Assembly: GCA_018343915.1 (NCBI GenBank)
Contig: JABRWF010000002.1
Span: 3,596,001 to 3,660,000, forward strand
Direction: 5' to 3'
From: Agroathelia rolfsii
Lineage: Eukaryota; Basidiomycota; Agaricomycetes; Amylocorticiales; Amylocorticiaceae
Length of the DNA stretch: 64,000 nt
Below, one piece after another: positions 22,174 to 33,773 of the stretch. A program made the position numbers and the translations under genes. Position 1 is the stretch's first letter; each line of letters begins with the position of its first letter. The notes beneath the pieces are model-generated. The model ran no database searches and had not been told where the DNA came from. It saw only the letters and a list, made by a program, of their open reading frames with translations.

Positions 22174-25100
22174 ATGGTACATAAGTTATGAAATACTGCT
22201 TCATTGAAATCTCAATTCTCTGCAGGCACCGTCTAAGAAGGCGGGTAAGAAGGCCGCCGCCGCAACGCCCAAGAAATCTGGAGGCGCAGCCAAAGTAGTC
22301 AAGGTGCACATCACGAAACATAAAGTGTTATCTGGGATGAAGTGCTGAAGACTTGAAAGGCAGATTGGAAGGAGGGGTTCAAGAAGAAAACAGTCGGCGT
22401 ATCCGACATGACTCTCCTAACGACAATCAGCAACGAGAGCATAAACGAGAATCTTCAGAAACGATGGACGAGCGGGGAGATATACACGTATATCGGGTCT
22501 GTGCTGATATCAGTGAATCCGTTCAGAGGCGCGTACATGACCCTAATTGATTTCCAGATAAACATTGACGTGTCTGTGGGCAGATCTTGGTATTTACACC
22601 GACGAGGTTTTGCAGCGCTATCGTGGCAAAAACAGGCTCGAAGTACCCCCTCATGTGTTTAGTATTGCTGAATCGGCATACTATAACATGAATGCCTATC
22701 ATGAGAATCAATGTGTCATCATCTCCGGCGAATCTGGTGCAGGCAAGACGGAAGCGGCCAAACGAATTATGCAGTACATTGCTGCTGTATCTGGAGGCCA
22801 GGATAGCAGCATCCAAGAGATCAAGGACATGGTTCTTGCGACGAATCCTCTACTAGAAAGTTTTGGGTGTGCTAAGACTTTACGTAACAACAATTCTAGT
22901 CGACATGTACGTATTTGTTTTCTCCTGAATAAAGTCTTGTTAATCGGTTATATCAGGGAAAATACCTCGAGATCATGTTCAATACCAACGGGGAACCTGT
23001 AGGTGCTCAGATCACTAACTATCTGCTGGAAAAGGGCCGTGTTGTTGGTCAAATCGAAAACGAGCGGAATTTCCATATATTTTATCAATTTACTAAGGCC
23101 GCTTCTGATGCCCATCGAGGTATTTTAACTCAGGACATATATTGAGAACTCGAACTCTCTAATCATAGCTATCAGAGTCATTTGGTATCCAGGGCCCTGA
23201 CTCATATATCTACACCAGCGCTAGTGGATGCCTTGACGTCCCGGATGTGAGCGACGAGAAGGAGTTTGCGGATACTTTGGTGAGTACATGTACTGTATGC
23301 ACTACATCATCCTAATTGATTGAATCCCGATTAGCAAGCAATGAGTGTTATTGGACTGTCCGACGACGAACAAAATGAAATCCTGCGCATGCTTGCCATC
23401 ATCCTCTGGCTCGGCAATGTCCAGTTTGCTGAGAATGACTCCGGGAACTCCGAGGTTGCTGACACCAGTATCACTGATTTTGTAGCATATTTGATGGACG
23501 TGGATGGAGCCATTGTACAGAAAGCTTTGACTCAGAAAGTCATGGAGACGCAGCGTGGCGGTCGTCGTGGCTCCGTTTATGATGTTCCTCTTAATCCTGC
23601 TCAAGCAAGCTCAGGCAGGGATGCACTCGCGAAGGCTATCTACAATAACTTATTCGAATGGATCGTGTCTCGCATCAATATATCCATGAAAGCTAGGGGT
23701 GCGACTGCCCAGGTTATCGGTATCTTGGTCAGTTAGTGACCTGTATAGTACAAATAATCCAATGCTAAATATCATTCTTTAGGATATCTTCGGTTTCGAA
23801 ATTTTCGAAGACAACTCGTTCGAGCAGCTATGTATCAACTATGTCAACGAAAAACTTCAACAGATCTTCATTGAGCTGACCTTGAAGACCGAGCAAGAGG
23901 AATACGTGCGCGAGCAAATTCAATGGACACCGATCAAGTATTTCAATAACAAAATTGTTTGCGATCTCATCGAGGAAAAGCGTCCTCCCGGTATTTTCGC
24001 GGCTCTTAATGACGCTTGTGCTACGGCACATGCGGATCCAACAGCCGCGGATAACAGCTTCATGCAGCGCACATCTGCTTTGGCGTCCAACCCGCACTTT
24101 GAGGCCAGAGGAGAGAAGTTCCTTGTCAGGCACTACGCTGGAGACGTGACGTACAATGTCCAGGGCATGACTGACAAAAACAAGGATGCGCTTGTGAAGG
24201 ATCTATTGGACCTCATCGCCGCGAGCAGTAACCGGTTCTTGCAAACTCTTTTCCCGGATCGGCCAGATCCTAATAGCAAGAAGAGGCCACCTACTGCTGG
24301 AGACAGGATTAAGGTCCTTTATGTTTCTGGTACGCTGCTTTCTTGACGATGCTGATGACTATTATTAGGCCTCTGCAGGCGCGCTCGTTGATAACCTGAT
24401 GAAGGCCCAGCCATCGTACATCCGAACCATCAAACCCAACCAGAACCGCAGCTGGAGTGAATACGACTCTAAAGCTATTCTCCATCAGATCAAGTATCTT
24501 GGTCTCCAGGAGAACATCCGTGTTCGCCGAGCTGGATTTGCGTACAGAAACACATTCGAGAAGATGGTGGAACGATTCTATCTGCTGTCACCTGCGACGT
24601 CGTATGCTGGAGATTATACTTGGCAAGGAGACTCTAAATCTGGTTGTGAGCGCATTCTCAAGGACACTGGTATTGCGAAGGAGGAATGGCAAATGGGTGT
24701 GACAAAGGCGTTTATCAAGAATCCTGAAACCGTTAGTACCAGCTTTATTGATGTAATTGGAGCGCACGTTAATCTTCGTTCCCTAGCTTTTTGCCCTTGA
24801 AACCATGCGCGATCGCTATTGGCATAATATGGCCGCCCGCATCCAACGGGCCTTTAGGAACTATTATCGATACAAGATCGAGTGTGCTAAGCGCATACAG
24901 CGGTTCTGGAAGAACAACAAGGAGGCTATCGTCTATGCTCAGAAGAGAGATGCAGGTCATGCCGTACTCGCGGGCCGCAAGGAACGCAGGAGATATAGTT
25001 TGTTGAGTTATCGTCGGTTCATTGGAGATTACTTGGATGTCAATGGGAAGAGCGCACTAGGAGAACAACTTGGATCACTGTGCGGCATTGGATGTGAGTT

Positions 25101-26875
25101 TTCTCGGCACTCACGATAGAACTCGTGCTTACTTTGTGAGTGGATGGATACAGCCGATACCGTAACCTTCAGCTCTCGTATAGAAGTTCTCGTCTCTAGA
25201 ACAGGCCGATCGGCTTTGAGAAGCCCGAGATACCTCGTTGTGGTGAGCTGCATGTCATCCTAGTTTGAACTATTAGCTCATCCATGCTTTTCTTAGACGC
25301 AGAAAGCCGTTCATATTCTCTCGAATACGAAGGAAGGTATGATCCTGGAGCGCAAGATCCCGATAGTCACCATCAAATCGATCAGTCTCTCCAACTTACG
25401 AGACGATTGGATTGTGCGATAAACCAACCTCCCTCCTGTCCTTCCCATTCTCAAGTGATTTATAGATATTAAACTGCAATGCTTCGGAAGAAGGCGATCC
25501 GGTTATGCACTGCTACTTCAAGACGGAATTGACGTCTAACCTTGTTGAACTGTCTTCAAATAGCATCACCGTCAACATTGCCTCCGTGTCAGTCTGCCTT
25601 TGTAATTCCGCTAGTCCAGTAACTAACGAATCCTTAGACTCGAATATTCCAAGAAGAAAGAAAAGAAGGCCCAGATCAAATTCATTAAGGATGAGACAGT
25701 GCAGAAGGACGATAATTACAAGAGTCACACTGTTACTGTCGCATCCGGAGAACCAGCTGGAAGCTTGTCGCGACCGCCCGCCAAACGCAAAGCAGGCGTG
25801 GCACGTCCGATTACAGCGGGAAAGCTGTTGAAGAAAGGCGGGCCTTCGGATGTGAGTCTTGACTGATAGTGTTGAGTCCTATTTCACCAACGTCTCGGCA
25901 GAAAAAGCCTGCGGCTGTCTCGAAGCCGAAACCTGTGGCCCAGCCCTTACCTGGAAAGCCGGCAGCGGCTCCTGCAGTTGCTGCAACCCCATCTGTCGCA
26001 TCCACAGCTTCAAGAGGCTCTGTGCCGCCACCACCGCCACCACCACCACCGCCTGGTCGACAAGCTGAACCCGAGCCAGGGCCCGATGTCGAGCAATACA
26101 AGGCCAAATATGCCTTCGATGGTCAAGAGGGAGAATTATCCTTCAAGAAAGATGATATTGTCGTACTCGTCAATAAGGGTACCAACGACGATGGCTGGTG
26201 GCTCGTCAAGAAGGGCAGTGAAGAGGGCTGGGCACCACACAACTACCTTGAGCTTATCCCGCCAAAGCCCAAGGCTGCTCCTGTTCCACCCCCGCCACCA
26301 CGTGGTCGACCGGCTCCAGCAGCTCCGGCCGCCCCCGCTGCTCCACCTGCCCCCAAGCCACCTGCTGTCACCTCGGCAGCCAAGCCTCCAGTAAAGGCAC
26401 CCATTTCTACTACCCCACTGACGGCCAATGTAAATGCTAAGCCTGTGGCGGTCTTCCCTGGCATGGCTTCCGCTAACGGGTCCGCGACGCCGTGGAAGAA
26501 GGCCGCTAGCTTGGACAACAACACAGAATCAGCAGCAACCTCACGACCAGTACCTCCTGTAGCGTCCAAGCCTCCCCCTCCAGTTGCTACCAAACCAAAG
26601 CCACCGCCGCCGACAGCGCCGAAGCCGGGTGCAGCTCCCAAGCCAGCGGTAGGCGCGAAGCCTCCTGTGCCGACTGCTCCACGGCCTGGGTCAGGGGCTC
26701 CCAAAGCGCCGCCCCGCCCTGGAGGAGGGGGTGCAAAGCCGCCCGCTGCTCCAGGAGGACAAATGGATTTAGCTGCTGCTGTAAGCTTTGTTCTCTTTGT
26801 CATACTTATTTTTGTGATACTGATGTTGTTTGTTAGCTGGCAAGACGTGCTCAGAGAATTGCAGAGGACGAGTGA
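22174..26875 (+). CDS. Class I myosin (Myo1/Myo3/5 type)
   Basis: A multi-exon gene for an actin-based motor of endocytosis and polarised growth at cortical patches. The first coding exon is only the ATG (22174-22176); exon 2 begins APSKKAGKK. The motor domain shows the P-loop GESGAGKT, switch I NNNSSRHGKY, switch II DIFGFE, and a Ser at the TEDS phosphorylation site ([10 protein letters not shown]) as in other fungal myosin I. Two IQ motifs follow ([27 protein letters not shown]), then a TH1 lipid-binding domain ([19 protein letters not shown]), an SH3 domain (residues encoded at about 26100-26260, [13 protein letters not shown]), proline-rich runs, and a short acidic end ([12 protein letters not shown]). 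All family parts are present. The intron at 22529-22583 seems to use a GC donor. The She4-type chaperone that would fold this motor is encoded at 7927-10164. Confidence 0.93.
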
Positions 26876-27006
26876 TTACGATGCTTCAAGCGCACTCTCG
26901 GCACACTGATATCTCTTCAAGGGACAACATGTATACGCAATTACATTTGTAGATATTACAGAAATTAAATAGATTGTTGCAAATGGACTGGAATTGGTTG
27001 TCTAAT

Positions 27007-29668
27007 CTAATGATGGGCCTTTTTCGCCTTGTCAATGTGCTTGCGCAGTTTTTGCTGCTTCTCGCGCAAGCTTGCCTTTTTCTTTCCACGCACTGCACCA
27101 CTGCTGAGGATCATCATAATGGGTTTGTTCCTAGCCTTCTCCCTGTTTGTCGAGCTGCTCGGGGTATCCTTGTTCTTCTTGCCTTTACGAGAACCATACT
27201 TCTCACGGCCTTCACGGCCCTTTTGGATTGATTCTATACGCTCAGTGTAGTCCGCCTTGGCTTTCTTGCGTGGTCCCAGGATATCATTTTCGGAGACAAA
27301 CGTGGTTTCCTGATTCTCAGCCAGTAGTTTCTTCTCTGCTTCGAGAGCGGCTAGTTTTCGTTTTGCTTTCGAGCCACCAGTATTCTCTACAGCTTTGCGG
27401 GCGGCTTGTAAGCGTAGATCGTTGAGCAGGGCAAAGTCGGCGGGTGTAAGAATCTGTTGATGATGTTGTTTCACTTCAATAGTTGATGTCAATGGAATTT
27501 GATAAATGCGCCTACCTTGGTCGTTGCCAATGTTGATATACGGGCTTCTGACGATTCTGGAGCATCACCTTCTTCTTTAGTACTGTCCTTTTCCTTGGCT
27601 TCATCACCCTCGTCTTCACTGTCACTGATGTCGATGTCTTCCCCATCTGACTCAACATCGATCCAGCCCTCGGACTCGGATGAGTCCTCCGAAGAATCGG
27701 ATTCCATTTCCCACTTCTTCCAATCAGCCTCATCGTCATCTTCTTCGCCTTCGCTGCAGCCTTCCTCTTCGCGCAATTTTTTGAAATGGTCCTCGAGTAA
27801 CTAAATGGAAATATCAGTTCAGAAGGCGAAATGAATAGAAAGATAAGTAATGGGTTCAAACTCACAGATAAGCCTTCAATATCAACGGCAGCATCCGCGC
27901 TGTGGCCAAAAGGCAAGGGTTGTGAGCCTTTAGCTACGCCCATGGTCGCCTCTTTACCCTAATAAAATGGAATTTAGGGCACAGACATATGGGAATTCAG
28001 AAAAGATTACTTACTCTCTCCCGTCGTTTTAACATTCCAGGGTTGACCTCCCTATAAAGCTGCAGCAAACCTCGTGCAGCCGCAATCACAGTCTTTTCTT
28101 TACTCTTCCTATATTCAATCAAGTCGCCCAGAAGATCCTCTTCCATCGCCCAAGGCTGACGTCTACATATCTCACGGATCGCGTTCAGACCTGCGGCGAT
28201 GACCTCAGAGCCCACACCGGGATGGACGAACTCATGCGCAAGCTTCTGGATAACAGGCGTGAGTACATCCGGTGGTGTTAGTTCGTGCACGGACTGAGCC
28301 AGTGCGACGAGAATAGCTGGAACGCGAAGCTGGTGGTAGGTGAGGTAACGAAGTATATAAGTGTAGAAGCCGAGGACAGTGTTCTTGTGTGTACCCATGA
28401 CGCGGGCGGTAAGTTGCATCAGGAGGATTTTATGGTCGAGGGAGTATCGCTTGTCGTAGCGGTTTAAGAGATCGTATAGGCGTTCTGAGAAAGTCTGAGG
28501 ATCGTTTAGTAATTGCAGCGCGGGGAAGTTGGGCATAGCAGGGCCCTTTTTGTTGGCTTTTTTCTACATTCGTAGTTTGAGTCTAGAAGATCATGGGCAA
28601 AGTTGATAACAAGATGTACATACCTTTTTAATCTTTTTTAACTGCTTCTGCAACTTCTTTGTCCCACTTCGAGTCGTTTTGTTGATTTCTGCCCGATGTT
28701 GGAGTGACTTTGGGTCTGTAATCTAAAGCAAACACGGTTCAAAACGATAATTCCCAGGAGGAATGTGAACAAAACACACCTCCTCTTCCTCATCATCACT
28801 ATCCTCTTGATCCTCCTCGCTAGCCAAGAAAAAGTGCAGTGAAGCACTTTGAACCTTGGTGTTGGGATGGAAACAACCGAGTGCAATTATAGACACTGGT
28901 TTCGCATCTGTCCATATTCCTTTGCGCCATAGCTCCTTCGTTAAGACTACCGCCCACATAGCCTCTCCCCCGTTGGTGGATGTTTTATCAGGGTTCACAC
29001 GCAGCTTGCCCTTATCTCCAGTAACTTCGGCATCCATTCCTCTCTCAACCATACCAAACAGCATAGCTTGTACTGCGCGGTTGAGCTTGTGGTTCTTGGT
29101 GTGGAGATTTGCATTGCGGATGTCGGATAGGATCGTCTTTCTGATGAATGCTCGGAGTGGGGATGATGTAGTACGTGGAAGAAGAGGGAACAACGTCTTG
29201 AGTAGCCTGCAGCAATAAGATGTTTTATCCTGCTGAGTGAACAATAATTCAAGACCCAAAAAACTTACTCAGTTGATGGTATCACATTCTTGTTGCGAAG
29301 CATGACCAAATTTTGTACTAGTGTCTTGCGGGTATCAGGAGATAATGAGCCGTAGCTCTCCAGCAGCAGCTCCGATAGTTGGGATGCAAAATCAGCGGTT
29401 TCTTTGGGATAACATTGTGCAACCTGCGTTCGCGAGTTGATGAGACAAGACTCGATCAGAGGAGTCAAGACATACACACTTGGGATATGAATGTGACCAG
29501 CTCCCGAAAGTGATCTGCCTGCTCATTTGGATTTAATGCGAATATTTGGCGAATGCTATTATAATGGTTCCATTGCTGTAGGAATTCCTCTTTGTAGCCA
29601 GCAGGGTCTCGCTTGATGAGATTTTGTAATTGTGGAAGATTGTTCGTCAACAGTAATCCACGGGTCAT
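27007..29668 (-). CDS. SDA1: SDA1 homologue, 60S ribosome biogenesis/export factor
   Basis: A multi-exon gene on the minus strand. The N-terminus ([19 protein letters not shown], then CYPKETADF) is the typical SDA1 opening, and a HEAT-like helical NUC130/SDA1 region follows ([38 protein letters not shown]). A strongly acidic block lies at the part encoded near 27560-27770, and the basic C-terminal SDA1 tail includes [14 protein letters not shown] and [19 protein letters not shown]. The family acts in nucleoli and nucleus, where it binds pre-60S particles. The name comes from an actin phenotype in yeast. The start at 29668 is the first ATG before the conserved block. Its stop is only about 130 bp from the stop of the convergent myosin gene. 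Confidence 0.92.
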
Positions 29669-30162
29669 GATTTCAGCACCCGAGATGCGAATTGAAGAAA
29701 GGGAAGCCTCTTTTGTCTTCTTTATATGAGCAATGAATATATAGCCCAATGACAGTCGAGGTTGGGACTGCAGACAGACGACCTGAGCTGAAACTGCTTT
29801 GAGTCTGCAGAAGCAATGAGATTTTTGGAGATTTCCTTTCTGGGTCACATGCTAAGTTGCCTCCGATAGTGCAAGTGAATGTAGATGTTATTATAATTTC
29901 TCTTCATTAGTCTGCTTCGATTTCTACGTGAACATGAGCTGTGCTAAATCCAACTACATAACTACATCCAACGTCCGAAGAGGAGTAAATAAGAAAGAAA
30001 AAAACAAGAGGGAGGCTATCTAAAGCAATCCAAAAGGTGGTATACAGGATGGTAAATGATATATAACAGAGATGAGATCCATAAAAAAAAAAGCAATATG
30101 TACACTGCAAATAGCGGAAAGCAACGAAAAAGCAACGGTGCTAATAATAAAAATCAGGGAAG

Positions 30163-32038
30163 TCAAGTGGGAGAAGTAATCATGATGGGTGGTATTGGAC
30201 TAGGACTCCGATCTGAGTCAAAAGTAGTCATAGCCTCCACCTCGTTCTCAGATGCTAACGAGTCTGAGTCCGAGTCGTCATCAGGCAAAGTGACCATGCT
30301 CGCATCAACAAATTGGTCTTCGTCTTCATCATCGTCGTCGTCATCAGGTTTGAGATGCTTTTGTGAGGAACGCCGCCGCATGCGCGCAAGGTCATCGGCG
30401 TGCAATACCTTTGTTCCACTAGTGCTCTCTGCAAACGTAGCAGTCGTCGCCTCCAGAGCAGCCGTGGCGCTGTTCATGAGTGCGTCCAACATACCGCAGA
30501 CCCTATCATATGCAGGGTCCTGAACCTTTTCACCATCCGTTTCATCTCCCTCCTCATCTGATGCTTCGGGTTCCGATTCTGCCTTCGATATCTGACGGAA
30601 CTGGCTTGGGGAGAGTGCTAGCCGTGTTTCACGGAGTTTGCGTCGCAGTTCACGGATTTCCTTAGCTTGACGATGCTTGGTAGTCTCCAACGCAGCATTG
30701 ATGGCCAATAACGAACGATTAGTAATCTCAAGATCCGCAATCTGACATGTCGTATATATCGAGTTAACATAAAAACAGAAGCAGGCCAATTGTTCATGGC
30801 ATCACCTTTCGATCCACCTTGGCTTTTGTTTTGAAGCGATGCTCCGGATCGTGTTCGTCAGAAGTGTTCGCATCGTCGTTCTCAGCCTCACCATCCGATA
30901 CCGTCTCCCCAGCCATCTGCATGAGGGCTGCGACCGCCCCTGACCGCGGTTCAACGATACTGGACCTTCTCGCTGTGCCAGAGCTGACCTTCCTCTGCGA
31001 CTCTTCATCCATCCTTTCAGGTATGCCAGGTGGAGAACGGCGAGGCTCCCATTCCGTGTCAATGTCTTCTTCACTAGGTGCTTCTGAGCCGGATCTGCGA
31101 ATTTTGCCGTTTTGGGAGAGGAGTGATACTGATGAACGTGATGAATACGAGATGGCTGATGCCGGAGGGGATATTCGCTGAGGAGGCGAAGGATGTCGGT
31201 TTGTGTCTGGTAATGAGGGTCGCTTGGGATCAAACGGGTTGTAAGGCTTGTGTGGTGGCGCATAACGATGAGGGTTAGCGGCAGGTGATGATGTTGTGAT
31301 AGGATAAAATTCAGGAGGCGGCAGAGGAGCAGAGCCTGCCAAGGAGCCGCGGGGAGACGATACAGACCCTGCTCGTGTTCGGTGTGAGGGTCGATTTGAA
31401 GCAAATGCGGATAGCGTTGGAGAGGAGGGTTGCGAAGTGGCGGGGGAAGTTAAATCTGATGGTCTTGCTAGTTTTGTGACCTTGGCCTTGACACGCACGG
31501 GCTGTGAACTGGATATAGGCAATGTGACAGCACTTGCCGTCTCAGACACACGTCGTCGGGATGAAAGGGAACCAATGGAGTCTGTGCGATGTAATCTGCT
31601 GGGAAGCTGGACACCAAGTCTATCTGGCGAGAACCCTACGTCACTGGCTGCTGTTGGAGATAAAAGTAATGACTTGGGCGACGAAGATACGACAGATGGA
31701 GAAGGCCGTGTACTGATGAATGGCTTGGGCTTTGGTGCAGCGGTGCTCTTGGTGTTTACCGGCACCATCTTCTGAGGTGATATCGGCCGCAGTCGAGGTG
31801 ACTTGACCTTGCTCTCGCCGCCAATGGCGCTACCGGTAGGGCTACGACTGCGAACGCTGATCTTTGCGCTGCCATTAATCCTGGCCCTGGGCTTCACTAC
31901 ATTCTCGTCGGGGTGGCGTAAAGAGGCTTGCGAAAACGAAAATTTGGTGGGAGAAGCCGAGCGCGAACTCGCCAGCTGGCGCGGGGCGGCGATTCTCACT
32001 GTTGGACGTGGTGATGGAGGAGTTACTTTAGCAGTCAC
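30163..32038 (-). CDS. Disordered protein with C-terminal coiled coil, unassigned
   Basis: Two exons (32038-30806 and 30741-30163) give about 603 residues. The first 400 are Ser/Pro/Arg-rich low-complexity sequence with many SP and SPR-like sites, so it is probably phosphorylated and possibly microtubule- or nucleus-associated (inference only). The second exon starts with a predicted coiled coil (IADLEITNRSLLAINAALE, then KEIRELRRKLRETR). A region with an acidic run (DDDDDDEDEDQ) follows, and the protein ends in Ser/Pro-rich sequence. I recognise no catalytic domain. The frame and single intron (donor GTGATG, acceptor TGTCAG) are well supported. Confidence 0.7.
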
Positions 32039-32743
32039 CTGAACGTCCTTGCTCAGTCAAAACGAATTGGGCTATATGATTCAAGGCAAGGGCACCTTTG
32101 CCTTGACATGAGCCTCCATTCTTAGATCATGAAAGTTGCGATGTAGTCTGGTCCAGATTCAGTTTACAGCCCAGTCGTTAATGGGTATCCAATTGTGACG
32201 TGTTGGGGGAATTAGTGCAAGCTAGGCAACACACGCTGCAGAACTCGTTTACGTGATTTTGTAGAAATATATGGTGCTGGTATGGCTGACTGAAAGAGTC
32301 TACGCCTGGCCTCAAATTCTAGAGGCTGGCTGCAAAGCAGACACTGGCAGCGTAACGAATGGAGCGGACTTGAAGCCGGCGGTGGCTGACGGGCTCGTTA
32401 TCAATCGTACGTAAGACGGGACTGTGGCGCACGACCACCGGTGCCAATCGAGTCGACCATGATTATTTCGTCTAGCACAGACATTTTGGTGACAACAAAA
32501 TGCCGTTTTTATGAAAGTGAGCAAGACCTCTACATCTATCACCACCAAAAATTCGGATTCAGGTGAACTTAGACCACAGATCATATCACTATTCACTAGC
32601 AATACTAACACCACAACATGATAATAAAACCCTACTCGAACATAATACAACTGGACTTGAAGCGTAAACACGGACCTCCAGTTAAAAAAACATTGGGAAT
32701 AAAAAAATACTAAGCATGTCGTCTTGGTGTCGTTACAGTTATA
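32039..32743. other. Intergenic region upstream of coiled-coil gene
   Basis: 705 bp between the start of the coiled-coil gene and the stop of the zinc-finger gene, both on the minus strand. A 119-codon minus-strand frame has no recognisable features. It presumably contains the zinc-finger gene's 3' UTR and the coiled-coil gene's promoter. Confidence 0.4.
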
Positions 32744-33773
32744 TTATGAGAAATAGATTGGACCAGGATGCTCGTTGGTGTTATTCGTGAAATGATGAGA
32801 AATTTGCATCGGCGGCTGTCCAATCGGATGGACATACTGAAAGAAGCGCTCATCATGCCTTAGACTTTCCGGGTGAGTATGGCCATGAATGTGCGATGAC
32901 GTTGGCATTGCTGTTCGCATATCCGAAATAGCCACATTTGTTACATATTCATGAGTAGGCATGGGTCCGTTGACGTAACTAGGAAAGGCGTTGTAGGTCA
33001 CATTAGGCATGATAACGGATGAGTCGCTTCGGAAGACGTGATGATGTGAGCTCGGTGATAATGGCGGAGGTGGGAGGGGCGGTATGAATTCTGGACCGCT
33101 GGAAGTGGGAGGTGGCACCTCCTGCGTCTCGTTATCTGAAGCAGGCACATAGGACGGGTCCTTGTGTACCTTCTGATGCTGTAGGAGATTGTCATGACGA
33201 TTGAAATAGCGCGAGCAACCCGGATGTTTGCATTGGAAGGCTGGTGTAAAAGTTAGGGAACAAACAAGGCCCGATAAACGGAAGAAAATGAAACAAACGT
33301 TTTTCATGAGTGTGAATGGAGCGAACATGACGCTTCAAATGCTCTCCTCGAACAAAAAACTTGCCACAGTCCGCTACTTCGCACATGTAAACCCGACCAT
33401 TTTTCTTTCTGGGTTTTCGCTCGCTGGGCTTGTCTGGAGCTATATCTGTAGCTTGGCTGGGTGCGGGTGAGGTAGGTACTCTTCTTCCTCGGCTCTTCTT
33501 CGTAAGATTAGGCACAGGCACTGGCTGAACAGTCCGTGTGCGAGGTCCTCGACGCTCATAAAGTGGTTCACTAGATGAAGTTGAAAGAAAAGTGAATTGC
33601 CCCGACTTTGGGGGCTGGGTATATGGCATGGGGTGGATATCAAGTGGCACGATTGTCTCCATCGGAGGCTGCGCAGTAATCAGGATCGGTGAGGAGCTTT
33701 CGACTGTCAAAGTGCGTTCAGCAGCAATAAGCGATTTCCTGCGAGCTGTGGTCGTCGTAGATCTATCTTGCAC
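32744..33773 (-). CDS. C2H2 zinc-finger transcription factor
   Basis: Two exons join across an intron at about 33243-33300 with codon CCC restored, as in HEKPFQC. They encode about 320 residues. Two tandem fingers are seen: YMCEVADCGKFFVRGEHLKR with HVRSIH, and FQCKHPGCSRYFNRHDNL with HQKVH. Both have the C-x4-C-x12-H-x3/4-H spacing. The arrangement, with basic RKPRKKNGR just before finger 1, is like the stress and nutrient regulators of the Msn2/Com2 class, but orthology cannot be judged. The rest is Pro/His-rich and probably disordered. A further upstream exon is possible, because the first ATG (33773) precedes sequence with no known motif. Confidence 0.8.

Noticed and set aside
26243..26803. 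186-codon Gly/Ala-rich minus-strand frame
   Set aside because: Antisense to the proline-rich tail of the myosin; the composition mirrors CCN codons on the other strand.
20567..33773. Secondary-metabolite or defence gene cluster
   Set aside because: No backbone synthase, cytochrome P450 group, NLR, or nuclease/helicase module is present; the genes are unrelated housekeeping functions.
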